In this document: positions 1 to 14,125 of the stretch, piece after piece
How positions within the stretch are numbered: position 1 is the first letter of the stretch
Layout of the letters: each line of letters begins with the position of its first letter
NCBI RefSeq assembly: GCF_008831285.2
Contig: NC_045147.1
Location: 14,610,854-14,674,853, forward strand
Origin: Nymphaea colorata
Taxonomy: Eukaryota > Streptophyta > Magnoliopsida > Nymphaeales > Nymphaeaceae
Direction: 5' to 3'
Length of the DNA: 64,000 bases
Notes under the pieces: model-generated
Told to the model about the DNA's origin: nothing
Database searches by the model: none
Seen by the model: only the letters and a program-made list of their open reading frames with translations
Position numbers and translations under genes: made by a program

Positions 1-32
1 TGATGATTCTCTGTGTCGGTTGGATGCTGCAG

Positions 33-134
33 ATGGCAGACAGCTGGAGTTATCCTCCGCTTAGTGACACAGCAGAAGCGGCTTATAGAATACGTGAAGC
101 ACTAGCAGAACAAGGGTGGACTCTTAAAAGATGA
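33..134 (+). CDS. Last exon of an unidentified gene (partial)
   Basis: A good 3' splice site (pyrimidine-rich stretch ending CTGCAG) lies at 22-32. It is followed by an open frame that ends at TGA 132-134. The frame encodes a 33-residue C-terminus beginning MADSWSYPPL and ending EALAEQGWTLKR. The same frame stays open back to position 3, so the exon could also begin outside the window. The composition (acidic and basic residues, no low complexity) looks coding, but I do not recognise the family. The gene lies upstream in the same orientation as the RING gene 5.8 kb downstream. Only the last exon is visible, so no function can be assigned. Confidence 0.35.
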   Translation: MADSWSYPPLSDTAEAAYRIREALAEQGWTLKR

Positions 135-234
135 TCTTTTGCTTATTCTCAGTTAATGGGAGACCCAGTCCTAAATTCCTAATTCAGTTGGAGCATGTTC
201 ATAATTTGAAGTCCTTGAAATAAATTTATTTTTT

Positions 235-325
235 TGTTTGATAAAAAAAATGAGAGGTCAGTCTGCGGGAGGAGCCTTGTATCCAGATTTTTTGTTTTTT
301 CTCCCCTACACTTTACAGTGTGCTT
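235..325 (-). repeat. Retroposon-like dispersed repeat, copy 1
   Basis: This segment is closely similar to 21628-21720. Both share the block CAGTCTGCGGGAGGA and then CTTGTATCCAG, T-rich tracts, CTCCC and TACA. Read on the minus strand, each copy ends in TTATC followed by an A-rich run, as expected for the 3' end of a SINE or LINE. Only the 3' portion is recognisable. The family is not named. Confidence 0.5.
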
Positions 326-1879
326 TGAGATATGTCGAAAGAGTGGAAAAATAAAGTGGCATTTACCCGGCCCGCCCTGTACAGTACAAAAATGCCGGTT
401 TGAAATTAAAGCAGTTTTTTGCATTATTCTATTGCATTTCTTCGATTTTATTTCTTGCCCTACATTCTGAAATGATCCTTGGTTGTTTGCGAAGGGATGA
501 ATACCTGATCATCTCAGGTGCCTTCCTTGTTTCTAATTTTCCGGATAAAGACCTGTCTTTCTTCTTCTGGTTGGCAATTATGGACCTTGGCTTTGAAAGT
601 TGCGACGGATATGCAAATCTTTTAGGGCTTTGTTTTGCCCTGAGCGCGAGTTACATACATGGGTAGCTGTTGGCCCCTGAATAATCACACATGGGGATGA
701 CTCTTAGCCAGATTCATGGGCGGTAAGGAATGGAACTTCAATTTATTTCTAATAACCTTCGTTGTATCTTGAGTGTCCTGAATGGAAAGAAAGGGTTGCT
801 TCGTGGATTCATTTGGAATCAGAACAGGACATGCTTGCTGTTGCGGTAGATCGAATTTTGATTGTCTAAATGGGTTTTAGGAGTGCCACGAAAATTAGAA
901 GTGATTTGATTGGCAATCCCTGTGTGTCAAGGGTTGCATGTTTGCGTGAGTTGGAGAAAACTCCACCATCCGAGCGAGAGGCTGAAACCCCTTCCTTCCC
1001 GCTTGCATCGGGGCCCCTAGCTACGCTTAGATATATCTATGAATGAAGATTTGTGCTGTATTTTCTACAACTTACGTCGAGATGCCGAGGAATTATAACC
1101 TTTCACCTACTGTGAAGGTGGTGATGGGGAAGAGAAGGAAAGTTAGGTTCCAGATGGTTGGTAAAGACATCCTCTTTTTTGTTTGCTTTGTGCAATGATC
1201 AACCGTCGGTAGGAAAATAAAATAATGTAGGAGAACCATTAAAATCTGCTGCAGGTCGACCAGATTCTATGGCGATTTTAAAATCAATAATCTTATGTTG
1301 GCTCATACAAGTCAATCTGGACCATTAAATCATGTTGTTTTCTGTTCTTGTAATTTTTGACATCTCAACTTTGTTCCTTGGTAGTTAACTTTATAAAAGC
1401 AAAAATGATATGTTAGACGGCTTGTTGGATATAATACATATACAGGGTTCGTTTTTCTCCAACCATTTTTCTCTCGCTTTTTCACTTATTTCTTCTTTCT
1501 TTCTCATTTTCTTTCCAGTATTACTTCTTTTGCAACCATTCTATCAAATCTAAGCTTAACGAATCCTAGAGAAGAAAACAGTTTCGAAATTGAGATGTTC
1601 CAATGGTTCAACATGTAGTTATTTTCACACAAAAACTATACAAGAAAAAAAAAAAAAAAGCCTTCCAAATCTTTTCCCGTGTTTGTTTGGGGAAAGAGAA
1701 ACTGAGAAAGGGTGTCCAAGCCCGAGGGATGGCAACCTATGAGTAATGAAAAACTTTAGATTACGTTTGATTTCCCATGGATCATAGATCCACTGTAATC
1801 TGAAATCCATGATAACAAATGTGGAATTCGGCATCAGCCCCCAGTATAGATCTCAAATTCATGCTATAATGTGCAGAAG

Positions 1880-2050
1880 CGTGGATTTGAGATCCGACCG
1901 GGAAAGGGAGGGGGTCGGACCTCAAAATCCGTGATAATCAAACGCAACCTAAAACAAAAAAGACACCCATGGACTTGAGATCCGATTGGAGAAGAGGGAG
2001 TCGGACCTCAAAATCTGCGATAATCAAGCACAACCTAAAATAAAAAAAAG
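1880..2050. repeat. Two-copy direct repeat, unit about 87 bp
   Basis: The block containing TTGAGATCCGA, then GTCGGACCTCAAAATC, then TGATAATCAA and CAACCTAAAA occurs twice in tandem (about 1884-1965 and 1975-2050) with scattered differences. Related TTTGAT and GATAA motifs lie just upstream at 1755-1830. It may be a piece of a decayed TIR element, but no boundaries or target duplication are visible. Confidence 0.55.
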
Positions 2051-4754
2051 CCACCCAAATGTGTCATCCTTCTATGGAACAGCCCCTCAAAATGAAGGAA
2101 TATGAAAGAAAGTCCCTGATCAGATCCAAACTCAACGAATCCAGCTCACCTGAAAAGGTTTCTGCAGAACTAAATTTTTGTTGAGGCTGCCCTTCGGAAA
2201 TAATTGCAAAGAGGAAGTGCTAGCGTCGAGACGGAAACATGATCATTGATGGCATAAGAAACTGGTGAACATGAATCTACAGCAGTGACAATAACGTCAC
2301 CATCAATACCAAACTGGCAGGCTCATCTCCAAGCTTCTCTCTGAAGTTATTGGCAAAATTTTCTATCCCTGTAAAGCTTAAAGCTGCCGGCGTTTGATTC
2401 ACTTCTCACCCAAACAAATTTCCTTGGAAAAGCATCCCCAGGATGCCGCACCAATCCAAAAATAGGAAAAACATTTTGAAAGAAAGTTGATCCCCAGTTT
2501 TATTCCCTGAAGCAAACAGGCTGGATTGTTTTTCTGTTGGTGGCAGCTGACCTTACTGAACAAGCTGCCCTCAAACTTTTTTGTATATGTTAACCACACT
2601 TGAGCCCAGAGACTTTGTTGCTTGTATGGCCGCATAACCGGGCGCATAAAGACGCGGTTAGGAGACTCGCAACCGATTCATAACGAACCAAAAACTCTAG
2701 GGCATGGACCCGGGTCCAGTAGCGAAGCTACAACTACCCACACCAGCAACAAAAATTTTATTTAGTTTTACATAGATTTATTACAATTATTTACTTACTT
2801 ATATAAAAATGAAAATTTTTACAATAATGCCCCATAACAAAAAAAATTCTGGCTTAGCCATTGCCGAGTCCAGTCGGGGCATTTTATGTGGCTGAATTGT
2901 GGTCCTACCTCGAGCCCAATGCGCGGTGGTCCAGTTTTTTTTCCAACTGATACGACTGTGATGTGTGACCGAATCGCACTTGCTTGAACTTTCACTCTCA
3001 GGTATGATTCAGGTAATTGACTTTTTCCTCGGAACACCATGAAATAGGAAAGTGATATCTCGGAAAAACAAATTGTCATAATATCTTAAAATATCTGGTT
3101 TTTTCTTAAACAATCTCAGAAATTGAAGTTCAAATCTCAAGTGTTAGTCCTAGGCAAGTCGAAGTATAATAAAAATATGTTTGAATTCCATGATAGCTGT
3201 CACGCTCCGGTGAGTTACCCTTTTAAGCTACAAATGGTGGAAAACGCGATACTTTTCGGCGGTAGGTTCATCAGACCCCGAAACTTCTCCTGAGTAAATA
3301 ATAAAAAAAAAATATAATGTCTTTTTAAATGCAATTTGTTAGCGTTTGAAAGGAACATGCTAACACATCTACCTCCTTTTCCAAGAAGACAACACCAAGA
3401 AAATGATAGTGGGGGCCCCTAATTTTTGTAAGTTTTGTTAGGTGGGGGCCTTGAATCTAAATAAGGAACAGGGCCATCCCTTGGAACTGTAGTAATCAAT
3501 ATCTATAACCACTGCTTCGTAATTGTCGACCATCGCCAATAATTGAGATTCTTGAGGTAGGCCGCAAATTATTTGATAGCCAGCTAATTTCAAAAATTTT
3601 AAAAACGGGAAAAAATTTGAATCAATAAGTTCATGGTTTCTGGAAATTTTTATATTCGGATTTTTTTTTTCAAATTTTTAGATTATCCCCAAAACAAAAG
3701 GCAGCTTTTCAGAGGATATCATAAATTTGGAAGTTCTTATATTGGAGGAGGTTATATCTTAGCGCTTGCAGGCCTGAAAATGACAGAAAATGCCATTTTA
3801 GGTGAAATTTAGAACGGATTAAAAAAAATTCCGTTTTTGTAAAATTAGCAAAATATATATTTTTTAAATACCAAAACTGCCCCTTTGGGTAATTGAGAAG
3901 GGGCACCATCCCTTCTTATATGCATTGGTTGCAGCCACATTAAAGTTGAGAAAAATGGGATTCGCCGGTGGCATTTAGCCAAATTCAAACTCTAGTTGAG
4001 TGATTGCACATATATATACATATACACGTACATATATGATATCTGAAACATAAATACTACTAATTATGAACATATGAAATCTACCGACTCATTCAACCAA
4101 TAATAAATGAGTCAATCAATAATAATAATAAGACAACTCGCAAATTCAATCGAATTTATATGATTGAAAAACAAAAAAAGGCATCTTTAGTCAACCCTGA
4201 AGGCACATGGAGGAACGACCTCTCTTCGAAACTATGAAAAGAATAACCACTTACCTTATTTAAAGAAAGGGCTAAGAATGTACTATGTTTTTACGGAAAC
4301 ACCAACAAGAAATTCTGGCTGAATTGCTTGTTTGGTTCGTTGTCTTGGCTTTTCATAGACAGTGTTGTCCTTGATGTAGAACTATAATATTGAAACAAAA
4401 TGATATTCAGGTTAATTTTTCTAAAGGTTCTAAGGTTTAACAATATTGACTTTGTCTTTATTAACTCATGAAATCTGATTTACATGTCAAGTTTTCATAA
4501 GCCTTTTTTTTTTTTCAAATTCTAAATTTTCGAACAATCTTTATTTGCCCATAGCCAAATGGTATACAAAGAAGGTTTACAAATATCTGAAAAATCTTAG
4601 TTAAGCTCTTGGATTTGACAGTTGCGCATGGGATAATTGTTGACCTGTATGTATCTCTGCCGCATGTTCACCCACGAACCAACTAAAAATGTCAACAGGT
4701 CGGTGTTGTCCAATTGCAGACCCGAATTCCATGTGTGAATATGGATGCAAGTTT

Positions 4755-4882
4755 GAGAGCGTGAATCATTGATAAAATTAAAAACTTTTAAATCTCTTGA
4801 GAGCGTGAATCATTGATAAAATTAAAAACTTTTAAATCTCTTGAGAGCGTGAATCATTGATAAAATTAAAAACTTTTAAATC
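4755..4882. repeat. Tandem repeat, 44-bp unit, about 2.9 copies
   Basis: The unit starting GAGAGCGTGAATCATTGATA begins at 4755, 4799 and 4843. The three copies are identical through the shared length, and the last diverges after AAATC. The perfect identity implies a recent tandem duplication. It lies between genes and has no visible coding role. Confidence 0.95.
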
Positions 4883-5206
4883 AATTCCTACCCTTTGTTA
4901 ATCATTTCAAACGGGCCGTTACTGCTTTTTTTATAATAAAAAATGACATAATTGCCCTTACAAAGAGAAACTGCCCAACAAATTATGAACTAAAACCTAA
5001 GATACGTGACAATATTCTTAAAATTCATACTTTAAAAATAATATGTTTTTGTTTTTAATAATAATAATTATTCATGTGAGTGAGTGAAGGGTAGGTAGTT
5101 TGTTCTTATTTCAAAACCACGACACCGATTTTTTGTGTTGTAAAAGAAGAGCAACCAATATGCAAGTTGAAGCATAACAGAAGTGGCACTTCGAGGCACC
5201 GAAAGC

Positions 5207-5258
5207 AGACGCTGTAATCTAAGCGAACCTTCAGACTCTGTAATCTAAGCGAACCTTG
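5207..5258. repeat. Short direct repeat, about 27-bp unit, two copies
   Basis: The string CTGTAATCTAAGCGAACCTT occurs twice in succession, each time preceded by AGAC. It is a minor slippage duplication in the distal promoter region of the RING gene. Confidence 0.8.
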
Positions 5259-5980
5259 AAAACATTTATCTTGTAAAATACTAAAATGCTTGTTTAGTAA
5301 AACGTGAGATCATATCTTCCTATGTTAACTGGATAAGACATAATCAGTTCCGGATAAGTTCACTTGATTGTAAAAAACAAAAATCGATCAGTGGCGAAAT
5401 GAAGTATCAGATAAGAAGTGGGACCAATGGGGAAAATTCCTGAAAGCATAAAAAAAAAACGACAGAAAAGATATTAGAACGTTATCGACAAAGCATAAAC
5501 GCGTCCCTGGTAGCTCCCGTCAACTCCGGTGGGACCTTGGCGTAGCGGCGAAGGGACAAACTCCTCTGGGTGGGGAGAGAGAAACATCAAACCCCGCGCA
5601 CTCAGTTAAGAAAGAAAGAGAAAAGAAAAACAAGAACAAAAGGAAAAGGAGGAGAGAAGATGGAACCGAGGAAAAAAGTTTCGAAATGATAAAATAATCT
5701 TGAGAGAAGAAAACGAGAGACAGAATCTGGGGAGGTTTAGTGGCGCCCATTGTAACTTGTTCCTTACCGTTTCCTCTCTCCTTTCCTCCTTTTGCTTGCG
5801 GTCTTCTTTGGAAAGGAGGAAGGAATTTCTTTTCTCGTCTGGAACGAACGAGGGAAAGTCATGGGGTGAGTCGAGGCACGCAGAGGGCGAGGAACTAGGG
5901 CTCTGCTTCTCCTTGTTGCAGTTGGGGAGTTGGTGTTTGTGATTAATGCTAGTGCCTTAGTGCCTCATCGGCGTGGAGCG

Positions 5981-8900
5981 ATGGGGTCGTGGTACAGAGT
6001 GGGAAAATCCTTGCAGGCAGTGGCTGCTCATGGGCTGCTGCTCGCGTTCACCGTCCTTTTGGTGTTGAAGCTCGACCATCGCGTTTTCTTCTCGTGGTGG
6101 TGAGTTCCATCTTGCCGTCTTTTTGTTATATGGTTTTGTTGGTCGGATGTTCTGTCGTGATCGCGTTGCTTTCTTTCCTTCTCGTTTTCTCTTGGAATAG
6201 CTGAAGAGGGAAGGCAATTGAAATATAAGTTGGAGAATTGAGCACGTTCTGTGGACTGCCTTTTCTGGGTCTTTTCGTCCTTCTTGGTTTTCCTAATGGT
6301 GGAATTTGATTGCTTTGGGCTCTGTAACTTTTTACCAAGTTATTTTCAGCTTCGGCTACGTGTGCACTATTCATTGGTCCGCGAACTCGTTGTTTAAGAC
6401 AGGACGCAGTCGTCATGTGGGCTTGTAATTCTGCAGCTCTTTTGCTTTGCTGGTTAACTTCATCGACGATGGTCACTGTCAATGAGCCGTAGCGATAATC
6501 CTGATCATTTACGGCTCATATTAGCCTTGTATATATTTGGCAGGTTAATCGGTTGATGTTTTTTGTTAGTTGCATTTTGACTAATACCTACTCACTCTGT
6601 ATTTAAGTGTCATCGGTTGAGACTTGAAGCATTTTCTAGGCCTGCCCAGATACCGTTATATGCAGGGCGGGCAGATACTTAACCAGATAAATCTGTAATG
6701 AAAATTCACCCATATTTCCTGTTCGATTGGTTCCTACAGCCAATATTTATGAGAAAATTGCTTGTTTGTTTTGCTGAAACAAGGAAAGTTCATAGTGTCT
6801 CACGTTCGTGTTAGAAGTGGAATTCGGATCTCTTATGGATTAGGGAAATTAAATATTTGTAGCCTCAAAAGTACAACACGAATACTGGGAATGTGCCATG
6901 TCTGTGATTTTGTGCTATTAAATTCACTTTTTGTTGCTATTAAATTCACTTTTTGTTGCTTTGATTTCATGAGCTACCCGTGTATTAAACTGTTCAATAA
7001 GGTGCTCTAATTGCATGGGCTTATGTGCATGATCCAAGCAGGGATGAATTCTTAATAAAACTCGGTATATTGTCAGCTTTTGTTTAGTCAGATGCTTCTT
7101 TATTGTACATGTGTGTCTGCATGTTTTACTGCTAGGTAATGGTCACTCTTGTGATATGTTTCCATAAGCCCTAATTATTTTATAATTCTCTTGCATGAAA
7201 TGCTATGTTTCTGATGCAAGTAGTATTTTCAAAATTTTGCAGGATTGTTTCATCCACTTGTTTAATCGATTATTTCTATTTTCTTCCTGGTTAAATTTGT
7301 GTTTTTCAAATTCTGCAGGACCATTTTCATCCCCTTGTGGTTATTCCACGCAGTTGTTGCTCGAGGGCGGTTCTCCTTACCTGCTCCATCACCACCTCGT
7401 GATCGCCATGTATGGTTTTCATCTTACACTCCTTATGAGAAGTACTTCAGAGATGTGACATCTAGAATTTGATTTTTAGTCATTTTTTCAGTAATTGAAA
7501 AGTAAGGTTGCCTTTCTTTCTTTCACAGTGGGCTCCATGCCATTCTGTTGTTGCTACTCCACTTATAGTATCATTTGAACTGCTGCTTTGCATCTTTCTT
7601 GAGGGTCTCTGGGGTATGTATGTTATTCCTAATCAAATGTTGTTACTAAATTCATGATACTCCATTACTCTGCTGGCATTTTTGGAGTCATTCTGGCCTA
7701 TGGATATTCCAAAATGGTTGATGCTTCTTCAGTTCTTTGCCCAGATTATTAACTTCAGTAGCCTTCCTGTGTTTAGTCTATGTAGCTAATAAGTCTTTGC
7801 ATGCATTTATCACTTACCTGTTTTGAAGGTTTTACCTGCAGTGCATGGCTCGCCGGCGGTGAACTTAAAGATTGTCTTTCTCCCGTTGCTAGCATTTGAA
7901 ATAATTATCCTAATCGATAACTTCAGGTACTTTCAATGGTTTGATCTAGCTGTCACTGAACCCTTGTGTTCACCCTGCTTTCTTTGGTGTATGATTTCAA
8001 GAATTTGTCTGTTTAATGTTGTATTAGGATGTCCGTTATAGTTTCTCCTTCTTGTGACTCCAAGGATTTCTTTTGGGAGCATTTATATATTACATATTAC
8101 CTGTATAGTTTATATCTTGTTTTTGAGTGAGTATCAATTCATGTTTATCTCCTTGACTCATTCTGTCCATGCTAGTATGTTCTGTGTACTTCTTAATGCA
8201 AACAATGCCGGACAACATAGGTTTGACTTTTTGTGCTCAACATTCTAAGATATCTGCTTGTCTGTAATTCATAACGTACACAACAATTGCTTCTAGTGTA
8301 TGCCTCCAGGCTATAATGTATCTTCTTGAAAATTCACGTTTTAGATGCTGCTCTTCATTGCATTCATTAACCATATTCCATTCTTTTAGGATGTGCAGAG
8401 CTTTAATGCCAGGTGATGAAGAGAGCATAAATGATGACGCCATATGGGAGACACTTCCAGTAAGTTTCTTTTGGATCATTTTGATCTTTACCTTTGTAAC
8501 AAGTGCTATTTGGGGAATCAAGTAACACTGAATACTATATGTTTTTTGTCCACATGTATCTTCCTTTACTGGTCTCTTGCATTTTACTGTTTTCAAATGG
8601 ACAAAAGCTCTGTAAAATCATCACAAATGGAAAGATTCAAAACATAGGTTGTCATGTTATCACAATACATGGGTAAAAAGTTCTGATAACAATATTTCAA
8701 TTCAAGTTTTGATAAAAATTAAGAACTTTATTTTCTTGTTAAAAACCAAGTATGCTTCCAAGAAAAGCTACATATCTTTTATTTGCCTTAGACTAAACCT
8801 TCCCAGTATTCTCTTGAGAATGATATTTTAGTATTGCATGTGTTTATGTGCTTATGCATATGCTGCACAAAGGCATGTGGATGCATGCATCAAGTGCACA

Positions 8901-11900
8901 GCTAATGTACCCATAAAGTCATACAATGTCCTTAGGTGCATAAATTAGGCCTTTAAACCACCAAAATCCTAACATAGTGCCAGCTCTCCAGCTGATACTT
9001 TGTGGCGTACTCTTGGCTTGCTTTAGCCTTAGTTCTGGGTAGTTCCTGCTCTAGCCTTAATTCTGCATAGCCCCTTCCATTATCAGTGGGTTAACCGGTT
9101 CATCTAATATATGATGAACGTGAACGCAAGAGCTGAAAAGCCTCCATGCATAGGGTTTGTTTCCTGTGACCAGTCCATTGTAATATGGTTTAGGATTTTT
9201 CCATTTAGAAGCCTTGTGTTTACATCTTTGGTGCACTGTTTTTGAATGGATAATCATAGTTTGAAAATGCAGATGCATCCTTTCTGCTGTGCTGATTCAA
9301 GCATGATATGTTTATATGTGTTTGAATGTGCATGCAGGTTCAGTTTTTCTAATTTTGTTTTCATAGATGGAATCTGAGATCTTTGTGTCGGAAATGTGTT
9401 ATGAAGTAGCAGTTATTATGACTTTTAGCACTGAAGTCTAGAATCATTGCATGCATAGAATGTTAGAATGTTGAAAAGAGAATCACTGTTTTCTACTGTT
9501 GAAGTCTTTTCAACAACATCCCTAGATAGGCCTGGCGTCGGGCCGCCGCGGGGCCGGGAAAAACCTGGCCCGGGCCGGGCCTGGGCCCGATAGGCTGCCC
9601 GAGTCAGCTCGGCCCAGCCCGATTTTGCCCATTTAGGATTAAAAAATATTTTTTAATTTTTTGTTTTAATAATATATATTTATTATTAACAAATATATTT
9701 TATATTTAAAAAAATATTTTATAATTAAAAATTTATTTTTTATTTTTAAACGGGCCGGGCCGGGCAGACCGGCCCGACGGGCCGGGCCGGGCAGACCGGC
9801 CCGACGGGCCCCATCGGGCCGGACCTTACCAGGCCGGGCCGGCCCAGCCCGATACCCACCCTTATCCCTAGATGCTGAACACCATTCTCATATTTAAGTC
9901 CTATTTGCTTTGTCTTATGGTATAACCTAAAATTACAAAGTTCTAATGATTTTTGGTATCTAAGATTCTAACCTGATACAACAAATGTGTGATAACTGAA
10001 ATGTATGAATTGTATATGCACAGCATGGGCCTTTCAACTGCATGTTCTAAAAGGTGCAATGGTGGAGGCCCAAAATTGCTTCATCATCCTTTCTTTTTGT
10101 TTTTCTGTAAAACCACCAGTTGCGACAGCATTTTATAGTGAAGGATTAAAGAAAGCTTTTCTAGATCATATCGGAGGCTATACTGAGAAGTGCATCATAC
10201 TGGTTGATTCACACTTCGATGCACTTCTACCCAATGAATTGGCATTCTTGATTAAACAAACGTTGGCTGTTAAACTACAATGTTGTTTCGACTAAAATAG
10301 TATGACAGAGAAAGGATGGAGGACAATAGCTGTTGCAAGTCCAGAACCTTCTATTTGACTGGGGATGGATCTTTCCTCACGATATGCTTGTATGCTCATG
10401 TGTGTTAACAAAATTATCCATCATTAGCACATGTGGAATGGGAAAATCACAACCATAAAGTACTAAATTTAAAAGCCAATCATTCTATCACACCTCTCCA
10501 AGTAACGTTTTTAACTTCTCATGATGGGTTCTGGACCTGATTGGAGATGTGGAACTAATTTAGATTCCAACACTTATCTTCTAAAGCATGGGTTTGATAC
10601 AATGTGAGGCTTCTAGAGATCTGGGTGGCTGGAATGTGCCAGGAGGAGCTAACAAAGGAACCTAGACTGTGAGGGTTAATCATGAGGATGAAAGTAGTGC
10701 AGCAGAGAAAGTAACTGGTTTGTTTTCTGGAGAATGATGTAGTAATGAGCCTGTAAAAGAAAAGGAAAGGGAAAAACAATAACCTTGAACTAACTGCCAA
10801 TTTGACATGTGGTTTTGTGCATGAATTGGTTGTCACATATAACACTGGGGGTTTGTCAAAATCTTGTTCTTATCCATTGATGTTTTATTGGATCTAATTT
10901 TTTGTAGAAAATAGTCCAGACTTAGATGTTTGTCAAAATCTATGATCTTATCTGTTCATTTTCTGTTGGATCTTATTGTTATAAAGGATAGTTCGACATT
11001 ACCTTTTGTTCAAAAGGGTGAGGTCTGCTGTTTATCCATAATTTTCCTACTTGATAATGATATGTGCTAGCCTGATTATTCTTTGAAGGTACTAATCAGT
11101 TTTACCTTATCCAGCATTTCTGGGTTGCAATTGCAATGGTGTTCTTTGTTGCAGCAACTATATTTACATTGCTGAAACTATGCGGTAAAGTTATTCTTGT
11201 CCATAGTTGAATGCAGTTACAGTCCTTAGTTCAAATTGTCTTCCTTATACCAATGTCAAAGATTCAGTTTAATCTTCCAAATAACTGGAAAATTTCTCCT
11301 AAGATTTGGTTAGGTAATGGTTATTAATCATTAAATATTGCGAGTCTGTGACATATGGGATTTGTATAGACTTTTAAGGATAAGATGTGTTGGAGAAAAG
11401 GTTAGTATTTTAAAATTCTCGGGCAAGTCATTCACCTTCTTAGGAGGCTAAGAACGTGAAGAGTTCAATACTTGGACTGCATCTCTATTGACATAATCTG
11501 GTAGGACTCTGCATAGCCCCTGCTTGCATATAATTCCTTTTTTTTTTCTGGAAGCATCATTTTTAGTTGTTTGCAAAATTCTGAGTTTATTTGTTTGAGA
11601 GAAATTCTTATTTCTAGATTATTTATGAAAAACTGTCTTTAATTCATTAGAGGCACTCTAGATGCTCTTTGGGCTAACTTACATTAGACCAATAAAAGAT
11701 TGTGGGCCTGGAAGTGCAAGGTTCAGTTCTTTTGTTTCTGAGTCTGCTTCAATGAGCTGGTTTATGTTTTATTTAATTTCTCGCCGTAAAGGAGCTTTGG
11801 AAGTCTCAGGCAACTACAAAATTTAATGACACTGGACTTTGCAGTGATAAGTGGACATACCTAGATAGGTTACATGTCAACTTCATGGGAAGAAAGTGCA

Positions 11901-14053
11901 TGTTTACCAAGGTTTAAGTTGCCAGGAGTTGGCAGCTCATAATTGTTAGATCAAGATGATGGTTGGAAGTTCCTTTATGAGCTTACATGGGGCTTATGAT
12001 CATTTGTCAGATTATAACTAAGTAGGACTAGCTTAAAGATTTGACTATGGTTAGGTTAGAAACCAATTACAGGGAAGAAATCGATGTGCAAACATGACAT
12101 GTTAAAGTTCCTTGAATTTGAGAACTCCGTAAAACTGGTTTTGCTGGTAGTGGCATGTTAATGCAGCCACCTGTATTTCAGATTGTAAAATTTGCTGAGA
12201 ACTAGGCGAATAATGGATCAAATCAGACAGTGGCACTATGTGGACTGGATAGAGCTTGTAACTCGTAAGACTGGTTAAGACCATTTTCACTTTGAAACTG
12301 CTTAAAAATAGCTTTCACTTAAAGGGCATTGTGAAAAGGTTGGGATTTTCTCTGTTTTTGAGTTTTCGGAATGAATTATAGCTTTAGAGAATAGGTTTTG
12401 GTATTCTTTTGCAAATGGGCATTTTTTTCTTCTAATAAATTCTTGATATCAGTAGGCTGTAGTGCACAGTTCTCATGGGCCTTGTATCAGAACGTAACTG
12501 CACTTGTCATTTTTACACTGCTAATGTTTGATTTAATCCAATGCAGGTGATGTGGGTGCTTTAGGATGGTGGGATTTATTTATTAATTTTGGGTATGATT
12601 TGTGCATTTAATTGTTTCCTTTAGGCGCACATGAAAGCCATGCAAAGTAGATTTATTAACTGTTCCTTGTGTACTTCTCTGGGCAGAATAGCAGAGAGCT
12701 TTTCATTTTTAGTTTGCACGAAATGGTCAAATCCAGCTATTCATCGACTGTCTCATCATAGAGGACCAAGTTCATCTTCACAAACTATTAGATATCTTGA
12801 CTGGAACAGTGGCCTTGTGGTGTCAACTGAGGAGGATGAAAGCCAAAACCACATGTGCTCCCCCCAGGATATTGGTGGCCATGTTATGAAGATTCCAGTG
12901 ATTGTGTTCCAGGTTGTGCTTTGTATGCACCTAGAGGTACTGTCGGACTATCTGTTTCATCCTTTCATACGTGGCAGTTGACTACTGCATAATGTATTTT
13001 GACATTAATTTCATACAATGGCAGGGTACACCACAAAGTGCTCGATACATCCCTCTGGCAGTACTCTTCTTGCCGCTTTTCATTCTTCAAGGCATTGGAG
13101 TTGTGTTTGCTGTATCGAGGTTGGTTGAGAAGATTATTCTTTTACTTAATAGTGGAAGTCGTACTGGAAGATATTTCAGTATCTCTTCAAGAGCTCGTGA
13201 TTGGTTGGGGTTCTTCCATCATGGTTCAAGGTAAGACATCTCCTGTGTCTCTCTTCCGGGAGTTACTCTAATGTGCACTGACTTCCATTACGTGTGACAT
13301 CTTAGTTTATTATACGCTATGTATTAGAAATCTTTTAAATTCTTACAGGCTTTTGGGTTGGTGGTCGATTGATGAAAGCAGTAAAGAAGAACAGGCCCGG
13401 CTTTTCCATTCCACAAATGCTGGGTAAGGATCCATATTAGTGCAAATGTGGTTTAAGTCTTCCATGGTGTGCAGTGGTAATGTGTGTCAGCTCCTTTATC
13501 AAGGTTGCTTTAGTGCTTTGCTCTGGAAATTGAAATGCATGTAGTTTGAGGGCATGGGGTTGTATACTTGTGTTGGATTCTTACATAGTATTATGAATTA
13601 GAGGAATTAGCACATGGATTTTTATGTTGAAGATGCAACTTGTTTTTTGTGCACGGGTGAAACATATATTGCAACTTAAGTATGTTTCATGTCAAAAGAG
13701 CCCAATCCTTTCCCTTTCTGTAAGTGTGAGTAATTATTTGAAGTGGCTTTGCTACCTGAGTTTGCTATGGTGCTACCATGCTAAGGTATTATCCATTGAT
13801 GCTTCTGGACTCTGACCAACACCTAACTCCCTGACACTAGATGAACACTTCACTTTTTTGAATATAGAAGTATCTAAAAAGTTGAGTACCTGATATCATG
13901 TGCGTGACACTATTATCTGACATACAATGTGTCCATGACTCCATCCATTTCATATGTAACATATTAGTGACGATTTTCTTCAATGATCTTGTTGAGATGG
14001 TGCACAAACAGAAGAGTCTTCTCTCTCACTCTCTCTCTTTTTCTTTATATGTC

Positions 14054-14125
<72 letters not shown>

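Larger units (their letters stand above)
135..5980. other. Intergenic region
   Basis: I see no convincing gene here. It holds the 3' flank of the upstream gene, a SINE/LINE-like tail near 235-325, a two-copy direct repeat at 1880-2050, a repeat-like AT-rich segment at 2690-2860, a 44-bp triple tandem repeat at 4755-4882 and a 27-bp doublet at 5207-5258. The last 250 bases are CT/GA-rich and become GC-richer. This is the likely promoter and 5' UTR of the RING gene that starts at 5981. Confidence 0.6.

Noticed and set aside
5700-5942. 80-codon + strand frame upstream of the RING gene
   Set aside because: It falls in the probable 5' UTR/promoter of that gene and lacks protein-like composition. 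At most it is an upstream ORF, depending on the unknown transcription start.
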